Below, one piece after another: positions 55,526 through 63,997 of a stretch of DNA of 64,000 nucleotides. The notes under the pieces were generated by a model, which saw only the letters and a list, made by a program, of their open reading frames with translations, had not been told where the DNA came from and ran no database searches. Source of the stretch: Thalassolituus oleivorans MIL-1 (GTDB lineage Bacteria; Pseudomonadota; Gammaproteobacteria; Pseudomonadales; Oceanobacteraceae); contig NC_020888.1 of NCBI RefSeq assembly GCF_000355675.1, forward strand, positions 2,002,883 to 2,066,882. The letters run 5' to 3'. Numbering within the stretch: position 1 is the stretch's first letter; each line of letters starts with the position of its first letter. Both the position numbers and the translations under genes were made by a program.

Positions 55526-55563
55526 GGGGTTCTGGGGACATCCCCGCCTAATGTAACACTTAT
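55526..55563 (+). repeat. Tn3-family terminal repeat, right
   Basis: Starts GGGGTTCTGGGGACATCCCC, 38 bases by comparison with family ends, and lies 38 bases beyond the stop of the Tn3-type transposase, where the end is expected. The first 17 bases are the same as the fragment at 46668-46684 in the opposite orientation. Confidence 0.65.
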
Positions 55564-55601
55564 CGCTACAACCCACAGCTAACATGACATTCACAGGCCT
55601 C

Positions 55602-56325
55602 TTAATTTTCATTCTGTACTATTGATTGCATAATTTCATCTAAATCAAGTAAGTTTTGTTCAAAGCTAAAGCTGTAAGTTCCGTTCAAGTTTATATTATG
55701 CCATGCCACTGGTGAAACTTGCTTAATGATTTCCAATTTTTGATCGTCACCCTCTGCCTTAAAGTGCTCTAGTAATCGGCTCAAGATCAGCGAATTAAAA
55801 TAGATAATGGCGTTCGTTAAAAGCCTTGCACATTCGTTCCATAAGACGATTTCATCGTCTGACTTTCCTTGAAAACGATTTCCATTTACATGAGCAATAG
55901 CGCGACGTAATTGATGATAGGCTTCCCCGCGATTCAAAGCTCGTTGGACATAAGTTCTTAGGCTGGCGTCATCAATATAGTCTAATAAATACATGGCCTT
56001 GAGCATTCGGTTGTACTCAGTTAACGCTTTCAGTAAAGGGTGGTTTTGACTGTAGCCAGAAAGCTTTCTCACAAGCATTGCCTGCGTTATCGTCTTTTGC
56101 TGTAACGATATTATGATCCGTTGAATACTATCCCACTCATCGACAATTAACGTGGTATTGATAGGCTTTTTCAACGAGAGTGTCGCCTTGTTTTCTTCCC
56201 CCTCACTCACATCAAAAAGATCTGATATTACTGTTCCAAACTGGGCATAACGGGGTGCAAATGTGTACCCAAACAAGTCCAGCAAGGCAAAGTTCACATG
56301 ATTAACACCATGTGTATCGGTGGAT
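55602..56325 (-). pseudogene. C-terminal remnant of a Tn3-family transposase
   Basis: About 240 residues of the DDE C-terminal part: STDTHGVNHVNF, LLDLFGYTFAPRYAQFG, REAYHQLRRAIAHVNG-like segment, NECARLLTNAIIYFNSLILS and SPVAWHNINLNGTYSF, all strongly characteristic of TnpA. The N-terminal ~750 residues are gone: IS copy B lies at the break. The frame is open into the IS, so a short non-functional protein could be made. Confidence 0.9.
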
Positions 56326-56343
56326 TGAATCGCCCCTAGTTTC

Positions 56344-57261
56344 CTAGACACCCATTTGCTTCAAGAAATAATTCTTTTCATAGTCCCTTGGCGACAAGTC
56401 ATTATTATTACCATGACGACGTGTGGAATTATAAAACAGCTCAATATAATTAAATATATCCGCTTTTCCTTCTTCTCTTGTGCGATAAATTTTACGGCGA
56501 ATACGTTCTCGCTTTAGCAAGGCAAAGAAGCTTTCCGCACAGGCATTATCATGACAGTTCCCTCTACGGCTCATACTGACGGTTAAGTTATTGGCTTTTA
56601 ACATGCTTTGCCAGTCGTAACTTGTGTATTGGCAACCTTGATCGGAATGCACGATCACCTCACCTTTTGGCTTCCTTCGCCAGCACGCCATCGTGATTGC
56701 ATTCAGTACCAAATCGGTATTAATACGTTCACTCATCGACCAGCCAACGACCTGCCGTGAGAATAAATCAATGATTACCGCTAGAAACAGCCAGCCCTCA
56801 TAGGTACGAATGTAGGTAATATCGGTGACCCATACGGTATTCGGTTTGGATACATCAAATTCACGATTCAGTAGGTTAGGGGCAACGGTGGATAACTCGC
56901 CGCTGTCATAGCGTGTTTTTCGGTTGTAGCCCCGCTCTGCCTGTATTTGTGCCTGCTGCATCAGTCGATGAACACGATTTTTTCCACAGTGTTCTCCTGC
57001 ATGCTTTAGATCTTTATGGATTTTTCGATAGCCATAAACGCAACCACTCTCAAGCCAGAATTGCTTAATAAACCCGAGTAGATACTCATCAACTTTCTGC
57101 CGTGTACTTTCGGGGTTCGCTAACCAGGCATAAAACCCACTGGGATGAACTTCAAGTGTTCGACACAGGGTACGAACGGAGTAGCGATCTGTTCGAGATT
57201 TTATGAACGTGTATTTTTCTTTGACTCGGCAGCAAAGAACACGGCGGCCTCCTTTAATATG
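56344..57261 (-). CDS. IS3-family transposase OrfB, copy B
   Basis: Same as in copy A with two substitutions near the C-terminus (HGNNNDLSPRDYEKNYF in place of HGNNSDLSPRDYENNYF). Catalytic residues are intact. Made by -1 frameshift from the OrfA at 57201-57494. Confidence 0.93.
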   Translation of the reverse strand, partial: HIKGGRRVLCCRVKEKYTFIKSRTDRYSVRTLCRTLEVHPSGFYAWLANPESTRQKVDEYLLGFIKQFWLESGCVYGYRKIHKDLKHAGEHCGKNRVHRLMQQAQIQAERGYNRKTRYDSGELSTVAPNLLNREFDVSKPNTVWVTDITYIRTYEGWLFLAVIIDLFSRQVVGWSMSERINTDLVLNAITMACWRRKPKGEVIVHSDQGCQYTSYDWQSMLKANNLTVSMSRRGNCHDNACAESFFALLKRERIRRKIYRTREEGKADIFNYIELFYNSTRRHGNNNDLSPRDYEKNYFLKQMGV

Positions 57262-57494
57262 TCACGCTCCTCTGTGACACGTTTTAGCTCCGCTTTAAGC
57301 TTACGCAGCTCTTCATGACTGGATTGCTTCTCGTGGTAGGCTTGCGCATTCTCGCCGTAACGATCACGCCAGTTGTACAAGCTCTTAGTTGTAATGCCTA
57401 AACGCTGAGCAACATCAGCAATGGAGTAACCATGTTCGGTCACTTGCTTTACTGCTGCGATCTTGAATTCTTCGTTATATCGTTCACCAGCCAT
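57201..57494 (-). CDS. IS3-family transposase OrfA, copy B
   Basis: 97 residues, identical to the OrfA of copy A, including the slip site. Confidence 0.94.
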   Translation of the reverse strand: MAGERYNEEFKIAAVKQVTEHGYSIADVAQRLGITTKSLYNWRDRYGENAQAYHEKQSSHEELRKLKAELKRVTEERDILKEAAVFFAAESKKNTRS

Positions 57495-57557
57495 CTCGGC
57501 CTCCTCTTTAAATACATTGTAACTTTAAAGAGTGTCTAAGAAACTAGGGGCGATTCA

Positions 57558-57617
57558 GACTATGAAAAGAATTATTTTTTGAAGCAAATGGGTGTCTAGG
57601 AAACTAGGGGCGATTCA
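57558..57617 (+). repeat. 60-bp right-end fragment of the same IS
   Basis: This 60-base stretch equals the last 60 bases of the IS (OrfB tail plus 26-bp end) in plus orientation, and joins copy B with no spacer. It carries the copy-B variant (GACTATGAAAAGAATTATT), so it is derived from a copy-B-like element through an IS-driven deletion. Confidence 0.88.
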
Positions 57618-58283
57618 GTTGCTCAAAATAATGTCATTGACTGGATAAAAACCGATCAGCGTCAACTCAAATGGCTATTGAGAAATATACCCATTCAAGT
57701 GAGTAATGAATGGGAGCTCTTCGGCAAATCGGATATAGAGAAGGAGATTGATAAACGCATGTACGAAGAATCTCTAAAAGCTATGAATGCGACTGATAAA
57801 GAACACATTATTGCCTTTCTTGATGCTATTCGTTCCACATCAAAAAATTTAAACGACAGACCTCATAGAGAGGTTATTGCAGAAGAACTACAAAATAGTT
57901 GGAAGTCGCATCAACAGCAAACGATATTCATTTCACGATTTTTTAAGGACGATACTAGCGCAAAACTATCCCTTATAAATGATAATGTGAATACCTGCTC
58001 ATTACTTAACGGTCCATTTGATAGCGAAATCGAGGTAATAATAGCCCTAGACGCCTTGATACATAGTGATGGACTGGCTGGAGTCAAACTATTGATAGGA
58101 AAGTTAAGAAATCAATTCAATTCAAGTAACTATCGCACAAAAAACAAAGATGCGAAGCAAATAAACTCAATGATCCCTAACGATTTGATCGAAAAATTGG
58201 ACAAAACAGCGGCAAACAAAGGAATCAAAAGAAACGAGTTAATCGTCAGACTATTACGTGAAGGACTAAAGTCGAAAACGTGA
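57618..58283 (+). pseudogene. 5'-truncated gene with C-terminal ribbon-helix-helix-like segment
   Basis: The frame is open from the IS fragment at 57618 (VAQNNVIDWIKTDQRQLKWL...) to the TGA at 58283, ~221 codons, with no native start; a TTG at 57678 could act. The N-terminal part is helical and charged (DIEKEIDKRMYEESLKAMN). The C-terminal ~35 residues (SMIPNDLIEKLDKTAANKGI, then KRNELIVRLLREGL) look like a ribbon-helix-helix DNA-binding segment. No family recognised. Likely the tail of an accessory gene of a mobile element. Confidence 0.6.
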
Positions 58284-58384
58284 CTGCACTGAAGCACTCA
58301 CCCTGCAAATTTACAACACACCAGGTCACAAAATTCTCAAAAGCATTAGGGGACGGATTGGGGGACGACTAATCAAACAGACAC

Positions 58385-58413
58385 AAAAAAGCCCCGAATT
58401 ACGGGGCTTTTTC
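58385..58413 (-). terminator. Terminator of tRNA-Ser
   Basis: AAAAAAGCCCCG / CGGGGCTTTTT stem with a five-base loop, directly downstream of tRNA-Ser on the minus strand. Confidence 0.9.
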
Positions 58414-58421
58414 TTAAATAT

Positions 58422-58511
58422 TGGCGGTGAGGGAGGGATTCGAACCCTCGATAGGGATAAACCTATACACACTTTCCAGGCGTGCTCCTTCAGCCACTCG
58501 GACACCTCACC
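58422..58511 (-). tRNA. tRNA-Ser (GGA)
   Basis: 90 bases including CCA, with a long variable arm as expected for serine. Begins GGTGAGGTGTCCGAGTGG; anticodon loop CTGGAAA with anticodon GGA; T arm GGGTTCGAATCCC. It forms the right border of the mobile-gene-rich stretch and is a usual kind of integration site. Confidence 0.97.
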
Positions 58512-58594
58512 AATTTCTAAATGCACGCCTTAAAAGCGCAATTCAGAGGTCGCGTACTATACGCAGGCACTTACGAAGCGTCAATACACTTTGC

Positions 58595-59176
58595 CTAGTC
58601 GTTTGTTTTTACAAGAGTTTCGCCATTCCATTCGCTAACAAAGTCGGTAGATAGCATCACTGGCGGTTGCTTCAGTGTGCAGTTAACGTGGCCTATATAA
58701 ACGAACCCAGTGATGACATCGTCAGTGGTTAGTTCCAATGCCTGACGGACACCTTCGCTATGCACCATATCTCCGGTGCGCCAAATTGCTCCTAATCCTA
58801 GAGCCCAAGCAGCTGTCAGCATATTTTGTATGCCAGCACCGGTTGATAGTAATAGTTCGTCCCGTGGCACTTTGGGATGATCTTGTACCCGCGTGACCGC
58901 AACAATAACCAATGGAGCGCGCTGCAACATGCCTCTCAGCTTCTGTTGGCGCTCCTCAGAGAGGCTCTCCCACTCCGGTGTTGATTGCAAGAAGATCTCC
59001 CCTAGCGTTGATCGTGCGTCTCCACTAATGGTGATGTATCGGCTTGGTCTTAACCATGCGTGATCAGGAGCTCGCAAGGCAGCCTGAAACAATGTCTCTT
59101 TTTGCGCCATAGTAATGTCGGGCCCTGTCAATTGAGGGACGGAAACTCGTTCAGTAATCGCCTTAATTGCGTCCAT
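58595..59176 (-). CDS. NAD(P)H nitroreductase, YdjA-like
   Basis: 193 residues of the nitroreductase fold. Opening ALRAPDHAWLRPSRYITI is the YdjA hallmark, with FMN-binding residues in LSTGAGIQNMLTAAWALGLGAIWRTG and the C-terminal VITGFVYIGHVNC. Substrate unknown; members reduce nitroaromatics or quinones. Single gene, divergent to the adenylate cyclase. Confidence 0.9.
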   Translation of the reverse strand: MDAIKAITERVSVPQLTGPDITMAQKETLFQAALRAPDHAWLRPSRYITISGDARSTLGEIFLQSTPEWESLSEERQQKLRGMLQRAPLVIVAVTRVQDHPKVPRDELLLSTGAGIQNMLTAAWALGLGAIWRTGDMVHSEGVRQALELTTDDVITGFVYIGHVNCTLKQPPVMLSTDFVSEWNGETLVKTND

Positions 59177-59351
59177 TTTTTGACCTTCTCTTTAGTTATT
59201 CATTTGGCGCATAATACCCAACATGGTTCATGACATTCCAGACAGGCTATTGCTGCGCCCTTAATTTAACGGTATATACTTAGATCTAAGACTATGTCAC
59301 TAGAAGTGATAGGTTTTACCTAACATAATAATAACAATCTAGGATGTGAGC

Positions 59352-60740
59352 ATGGCTAGTCCACAAGACCTCTCTCATTTCTCCGAGACGACCTTGCCAA
59401 GACAGGACTATGTAGCTCGCATATTTGGCTACGGGGTCGCTGCATTAGCGATGTTTGCGGCCATGCATTATGGTTACTACGGTGAGCAAATGATGATAGT
59501 CCCAGTCATTGCGCTAACGTATCCACATCTCATTTATATACTAAGTCGCCCTTTCCGTCGTCGTCGCGCTTATATTACACGCCAATTTCTTATTCATGGT
59601 GACGCACTTTGGTGTGGTCTGTTTCTTGGCTACATTAATTTCCCAATGGAGCTGGTTGTACTCTTTCTCATCATGATCAACACCAGCTTTATTGTTGTGG
59701 GTAGCTTCACCGCATGGGCATTTTGTATTGTCTCGCTTATCTCAGGTGCAGCGGCAGCCTACCTCGTGATTGGCTATACCCCTATGCCTCAATTACCAAC
59801 AGAAGTATTTTTAATTACTGCAACAGGCGTCGGTGTGCATCTGGCTCTTACGGCGTATAACAGCTATCGCCAAGCCCGCGACCTTATTCGTTTGAAACTG
59901 AAGTTTCAAGGGCAAGTAGAGCGCTTCCAAGCGCTATCGCATCAGGTATCTAAGTACGTTGCCCCGCAGGTATGGGAGTCGATCTTTTCAGGACGCCGAC
60001 AAGCTCGTCTAGAAACACAACGTAAAAAACTAGTCGTATTTTTCTCAGATATCGTCGGCTTTTCCGCATTATCAGAACAAATGGAAGCGGAAGCCTTCAC
60101 CGACTTACTGAATACCTATCTAACCGATATGTCGCAAATCGCGCTGAAATATGGCGGCACCATCGATAAATTTATTGGTGATGGCATCATGATTTTCTTT
60201 GGAGATCCCAAAACCAAAGGCACCAAACGCGATGCACTCGCTTGTGTATCTATGGCCATCGAAATGCGTCGTCATATGGACAAACTTCGCCAACGCTGGG
60301 CTGAGCATGGATTAACAACGCCCTTACAGATCCGAATGGGTATCAGCACGGGCTACTGCACAGTCGGTAACTTTGGTACAGAAAGCCGCATGGATTACAC
60401 CATTATCGGTAAAGAAGTTAACCTAGCCAGCCGCCTAGAGACCGAAGCTGAAGCGGGAGAAATTTTAATATCCCAAGATACCTACAGCTTAGTACGAGAC
60501 CGAATCGTATGTAGAAGTCGATCCAATGCAATTGTTAAAGGTTTTCGCGATCCGATACCCACCTTTCAAGTGGTCGATTATCGCCTAGATAATGGTATCG
60601 ATAATAACTATGTTAACCACGATATCGAAGGCTTTGCCCTACACATGGAAACGGATAAAATTCGCGAAGAAGATAAAGATAAAGTGGCTGACGCGCTAGA
60701 AAAAGCAGCACGCAAGTTACGCGGAAAGTGCGTCGCCTGA
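59352..60740 (+). CDS. Membrane-bound class III adenylate cyclase with MASE2 sensor, CyaB-like
   Basis: 462 residues from the ATG at 59352 (a GTG two codons earlier is possible). Residues ~25-170 form a MASE2 membrane sensor of six helices. The cyclase domain starts near 228 with KKLVVFFSDIVGFSALSEQ (first metal aspartate), then IDKFIGDGIMIFFGDP (second) and IRMGISTGYCTVGNFG, DYTIIGKEVNLASRLE. The layout matches Pseudomonas aeruginosa CyaB, which drives Vfr and virulence/twitching control. Convergent to queF; the stop codon lies inside a small hairpin. Confidence 0.93.
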   Translation: MASPQDLSHFSETTLPRQDYVARIFGYGVAALAMFAAMHYGYYGEQMMIVPVIALTYPHLIYILSRPFRRRRAYITRQFLIHGDALWCGLFLGYINFPMELVVLFLIMINTSFIVVGSFTAWAFCIVSLISGAAAAYLVIGYTPMPQLPTEVFLITATGVGVHLALTAYNSYRQARDLIRLKLKFQGQVERFQALSHQVSKYVAPQVWESIFSGRRQARLETQRKKLVVFFSDIVGFSALSEQMEAEAFTDLLNTYLTDMSQIALKYGGTIDKFIGDGIMIFFGDPKTKGTKRDALACVSMAIEMRRHMDKLRQRWAEHGLTTPLQIRMGISTGYCTVGNFGTESRMDYTIIGKEVNLASRLETEAEAGEILISQDTYSLVRDRIVCRSRSNAIVKGFRDPIPTFQVVDYRLDNGIDNNYVNHDIEGFALHMETDKIREEDKDKVADALEKAARKLRGKCVA

Positions 60741-60747
60741 CGCACTT
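60726..60747. terminator. Small hairpin over the adenylate cyclase stop codon
   Basis: Eight-base stem AAGTGCGT / ACGCACTT with a six-base loop. No T-run, so a weak terminator at best, between two convergent genes. Confidence 0.5.
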
Positions 60748-60771
60748 AATGACACGACCGAAAAATCCCAA

Positions 60772-61608
60772 TTACTGCCGAAACAGCCTGAAATTCTCTG
60801 CTTTTGCATCCGTCATAGAACTACGGAACGGATTGATATCCAAACCGCCACGTCGCACATAGCGAGCATAAACCGTCAATGCTTCCGGCTGACAGCGTGC
60901 TGAAATATCCCTAAAGGTGCGCTCGACGCACTGCTCGTGAAAATCTTGGTGCTGACGTAAGGACACTAAGTACTGCAACAAGCCCGCTTCGTCGATCTTG
61001 GATCCTCGATAATAAACGAAGATACTGCCCCAATCGGGCTGCCCTGTCACAGGACAATTCGACTTCAACAGATGACTGCAGAGCCAGCCGTCGAAAATTT
61101 CATCCCCATTAGCGCGCAGAAATTCAGGATCAAGTTCGTAGCTGGATACTTCGATATCAATATCATCTAAGCATTTCGCCTCTGGCGCTAACGGAAATTG
61201 CGTATCAAAGCCATGAAAGATAACGTCTACAAACGTCCCTTCAGCCACACCTGCCGCAGCAGATAAATCGGCAACCATGAGCGCCCTTACAGCGTCTACG
61301 CTGTCAAAGCGCGACTGATTAAAGGAATTCAGATAGAGCTTGAATGACTTAGACTCAATCAAATAACGGCTAGTGGCTGGAATCCGGAACTCCGCCGTGC
61401 AAACCAAGGGCTTACCCTTGGCATTCAACCAAGAAATCTCGTAACCGTTCCAAATATCAACGCCGAAAAAGGGGAATTGATTGCGGTCTAATCCTTGTGC
61501 CCTCCAGCTTTCGTCACGCTCAATTGGAAACAGCACACTCGGATCATAGGTATCGCGATAGGCAGATACCTGACCCAATGGATTGTTGTCGCTGTGAACT
61601 GATGCCAT
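60772..61608 (-). CDS. queF: 7-cyano-7-deazaguanine (preQ0) reductase
   Basis: Reduces preQ0 to preQ1 with NADPH in queuosine synthesis. 278 residues from the ATG at 61608, which has a strong AGGAG site 8 bases upstream. The bimodular form is clear: SYRDTYDPSVLFPIERD at the N-terminus, ESKSFKLYLNSFNQSRF, and the catalytic SNCPVTGQPDWGSIFV with the cysteine. Lies 15 bases after the YadH-like gene on the same strand, so it may be the third gene of that transcript. Confidence 0.95.
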   Translation of the reverse strand: MASVHSDNNPLGQVSAYRDTYDPSVLFPIERDESWRAQGLDRNQFPFFGVDIWNGYEISWLNAKGKPLVCTAEFRIPATSRYLIESKSFKLYLNSFNQSRFDSVDAVRALMVADLSAAAGVAEGTFVDVIFHGFDTQFPLAPEAKCLDDIDIEVSSYELDPEFLRANGDEIFDGWLCSHLLKSNCPVTGQPDWGSIFVYYRGSKIDEAGLLQYLVSLRQHQDFHEQCVERTFRDISARCQPEALTVYARYVRRGGLDINPFRSSMTDAKAENFRLFRQ

Positions 61609-61622
61609 AACACTATCTCCTA

Positions 61623-62399
61623 CTACTGTCGCATTCCTACGCCGCGCTGCAACAACCAAACACTGTACGCGGCTAAAATGACGATAAAGAAAATCAACAT
61701 ACCAAATGCAAATACAACACTGACATCAGACACCCCCATCACGCCGTAACGGAAGGTATTCACCATGTACAAAATTGGATTTAACTTTGATACCCCCTGC
61801 CAAAACTCAGGCAGAAGATTAATGGAATAAAACACACCGCCTAAATAGGTCAAAGGCGTAATAATGAAGGTCGGTATAATGGCAATGTCATCAAACTTAG
61901 TAGCGAAAACTCCATTAATAAAACCACCAAGTGAGAACAAAATAGCCGATAGCAGTATGACACTGACCACGATCCAAATATTATAGATTTTCAAGTCGGT
62001 AAAATATAACGACAGAAGCGTTACGATAGCGCCAACAAGAACTCCGCGCACGACACCACCGCCAAGATATCCTAATAAAATTGTCACCGGATGAACCGGA
62101 GCCACCATCATTTCTTCAACACTGCGTTGAAACTTATTACTAAAAAACGACGACGACACATTGCCATACGCGTTAGTAATAACACTCATCATGATTAAAC
62201 CAGGAACAATGAAGGACATATAATCTACGCCGCCCATTTCACCAATTCGCGAACCGATCAAAGTACCAAAAATCACGAAGTAGAGTGTCATCGTAATGGC
62301 TGGCGGCAATAAGGTTTGCTGCCAGATACGCATAAATCGACGAACTTCCTTCACTAGAATGGTATTGAAGGCTACCCATTGTACGCGCATTAAGCTCAT
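61623..62399 (-). CDS. ABC-2 type permease, YadH-like
   Basis: 258 residues, six membrane helices; the ABC-2 signature region is YLGGVFYSINLLPEFWQGV and the start VAFNTILVKEVRRFMRIW is YadH-like. Its start overlaps the ATPase stop by four bases (ATGA). Substrate unknown. Confidence 0.92.
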   Translation of the reverse strand: MSLMRVQWVAFNTILVKEVRRFMRIWQQTLLPPAITMTLYFVIFGTLIGSRIGEMGGVDYMSFIVPGLIMMSVITNAYGNVSSSFFSNKFQRSVEEMMVAPVHPVTILLGYLGGGVVRGVLVGAIVTLLSLYFTDLKIYNIWIVVSVILLSAILFSLGGFINGVFATKFDDIAIIPTFIITPLTYLGGVFYSINLLPEFWQGVSKLNPILYMVNTFRYGVMGVSDVSVVFAFGMLIFFIVILAAYSVWLLQRGVGMRQ

Positions 62400-63316
62400 G
62401 CGTTGTCTCCCTGAACTAAGCCGACAAATAGCTCTTCTAAACGATTTGACTTGGTTCTCATACTACGAACTTCAGCCCCCTGTTCGGTTAGCAAAGCAAA
62501 AATTTGATTAATGCTTTGCCCCTTTTCAACCGTGACTTCAATGCTTTCTAAATTAGCAATATTCGTTTCGAAACCCGGCAAGTTGAATGATTCAGCAACC
62601 GGGGATATCAAATCGAACACGAAGGTTTCGGTCTTAAGTTGACTCAGTAACTCGCGGGTACTCATGCACTTAACAATATGCCCTTTGTTGATAATGGCGA
62701 TGTTACGGCACAACTGCTCCGCTTCTTCCAAATAGTGGGTCGTAAGAATAATGGTAGTACCGCTTTTATTGAGCTCTTGCATAAAAGCCCACATTGAACG
62801 ACGTAGTTCGATATCCACTCCCGCGGTTGGCTCGTCCAGAATCAAGACTTTCGGACCATGCACCAAAGCACGAGCAATCATCAAACGACGCTTCATACCA
62901 CCAGAAAGCATTCTTGACGGCTGATCACGCTTGTCCCATAGATCAAGCTGACGTAACAACTTTTCAGTGCTGGTTGCTGCTTCTTTGCGAGTCATACCGA
63001 AGTACCCCGCTTGAGTAACGACAATGTCGTACACTTTTTCAAACTGGTTAAAATTGAATTCTTGCGGTACGACGCCCAAATGACGCTTGGCATCAAATGC
63101 CTGCTTGGACACATCAAAGCCCATAATAGATGCCGAACCAGATGTTTTCTGTATCAGACTCGATACAATACCCAAGGTGGTTGACTTACCCGCACCATTT
63201 GGCCCCAGCAAAGCAAAGAAATCGCCTTGCTGTACTGTGAGGTTTATACCTTTTAAGGCTTCAAAGCCGTTGCCATATACCTTAGCGAGGCCTTCCACCA
63301 TTAATGCCGGAACCAT
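62396..63316 (-). CDS. ABC transporter ATPase, YadG-like
   Basis: 306 residues from the ATG at 63316. Walker A GPNGAGKST, signature LSGGMKRR, Walker B VLILDEPTAGVD, H-loop TTHYLEEAE, plus a C-terminal regulatory tail. Starts upstream at 63364 are unsupported. First gene of a yadG-yadH-queF unit, divergent from the small PA2817-like gene (starts 25 bases apart). Confidence 0.93.
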   Translation of the reverse strand: MVPALMVEGLAKVYGNGFEALKGINLTVQQGDFFALLGPNGAGKSTTLGIVSSLIQKTSGSASIMGFDVSKQAFDAKRHLGVVPQEFNFNQFEKVYDIVVTQAGYFGMTRKEAATSTEKLLRQLDLWDKRDQPSRMLSGGMKRRLMIARALVHGPKVLILDEPTAGVDIELRRSMWAFMQELNKSGTTIILTTHYLEEAEQLCRNIAIINKGHIVKCMSTRELLSQLKTETFVFDLISPVAESFNLPGFETNIANLESIEVTVEKGQSINQIFALLTEQGAEVRSMRTKSNRLEELFVGLVQGDNA

Positions 63317-63340
63317 ACCTATAACCTTATGAGAGATCGA

Positions 63341-63718
63341 ATGAGCGAACGTCTGGACTATCACTTAGGGCTACTTAAAAACACCCAAACTCGTCTGCTA
63401 AATGCGAGCAAGCAGGACAGCACAGCAATTTCGGAAGAGATTCTACAGCAATTACAGCTCGTTATTGACCAACTGGTGCAACAAACTGGTTCAGGTTATG
63501 AATCAGGCCATGATCTATTAGCCAATATCGCAACACACCACCCGCAACTAATGCCCGCTATCGATCGCGACTTACTATGGTTCTTCGGTGGCGATTGCCT
63601 GCATTTTCTAGCAGATGACGAGATAGAACGCTTTCAGCGTTTAGAAGACATGGCAGCAGAAGCTGAAAGTGACGGTAAAACATTCGACTATCAGGCAGCG
63701 CATGGCGCATTGCGATAA
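63341..63718 (+). CDS. PA2817-like conserved small protein
   Basis: 125 residues from ATG at 63341 (MSERLDYHLGLLKNT); another ATG-like start at 63329 adds four. Helical, acidic, with the distinctive DRDLLWFFGGDCLHFLADDE and FQRLEDM. It matches the conserved PA2817 family of Pseudomonas-like bacteria, which has no known function. Divergent from yadG. Confidence 0.75.
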   Translation: MSERLDYHLGLLKNTQTRLLNASKQDSTAISEEILQQLQLVIDQLVQQTGSGYESGHDLLANIATHHPQLMPAIDRDLLWFFGGDCLHFLADDEIERFQRLEDMAAEAESDGKTFDYQAAHGALR

Positions 63719-63730
63719 TAGTCGTCGATT

Positions 63731-63753
63731 TGGAGCGCCCCAAAAGCGCTCCA
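63731..63753 (+). terminator. Hairpin after the PA2817-like gene
   Basis: Perfect stem TGGAGCGC / GCGCTCCA with a seven-base loop, 13 bases past the stop. No T-run, so a weak terminator. Its right arm is repeated at 63842-63849. Confidence 0.5.
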
Positions 63754-63770
63754 GCTCTCAAACTCTGTCA

Positions 63771-63830
63771 CATAAAAAAACCCCAGTACTTTCGCACTGA
63801 GGTTTTTGAATTTGGAGCGGGAAAGGAGAT
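63771..63830. repeat. 60-bp direct repeat, copy 1 (terminator plus tRNA-Gly 3' end)
   Basis: Exact copy of 63880-63939, 109 bases apart. Holds the hairpin AACCCCAGT / ACTGAGGTT and 18 bases identical to the 3' end of the tRNA-Gly gene including CCA (63813-63830), where the tRNA similarity stops. Confidence 0.93.
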
Positions 63831-63879
63831 CGATCGGACTGGCGCTCCAGCTCTCGACCCTTGGGTCGGGAGTTTCTCG

Positions 63880-63939
63880 CATAAAAAAACCCCAGTACTT
63901 TCGCACTGAGGTTTTTGAATTTGGAGCGGGAAAGGAGAT
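63880..63939. repeat. 60-bp direct repeat, copy 2 (contains terminator and 3' end of the real tRNA-Gly)
   Basis: Same sequence as 63771-63830. The hairpin with T-run on the minus strand (63881-63916) is the terminator of tRNA-Gly; the last 18 bases are its 3' end. Confidence 0.93.
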
Positions 63940-63997
63940 TCGAACTCCCGACCCCAACCTTGGCAAGGTTGTGCTCTACCAACTGAGCTATTCCCGC
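63922..63997 (-). tRNA. tRNA-Gly (GCC)
   Basis: 76 bases including CCA. GCGGGAATAGCTCAGTTGG start, anticodon stem-loop CAACC-TTGCCAA-GGTTG with anticodon GCC, T arm GGGAGTTCGAATCTCC. Further tRNA genes may lie past the window edge. Confidence 0.97.

Larger units (their letters stand above)
56326..57557 (-). mobile_element. IS3-family insertion sequence, copy B
   Basis: 1,232 bp bounded by 26-bp inverted repeats (56326-56351; 57532-57557, with one mismatch at the OrfA end: CTAAG for CTAGG). It matches copy A except for a few changes near the OrfB end. It separates the Tn3 transposase remnant from a truncated gene. Together with copy A it forms a 1.2-kb inverted pair around the metal block. 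Confidence 0.93.
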
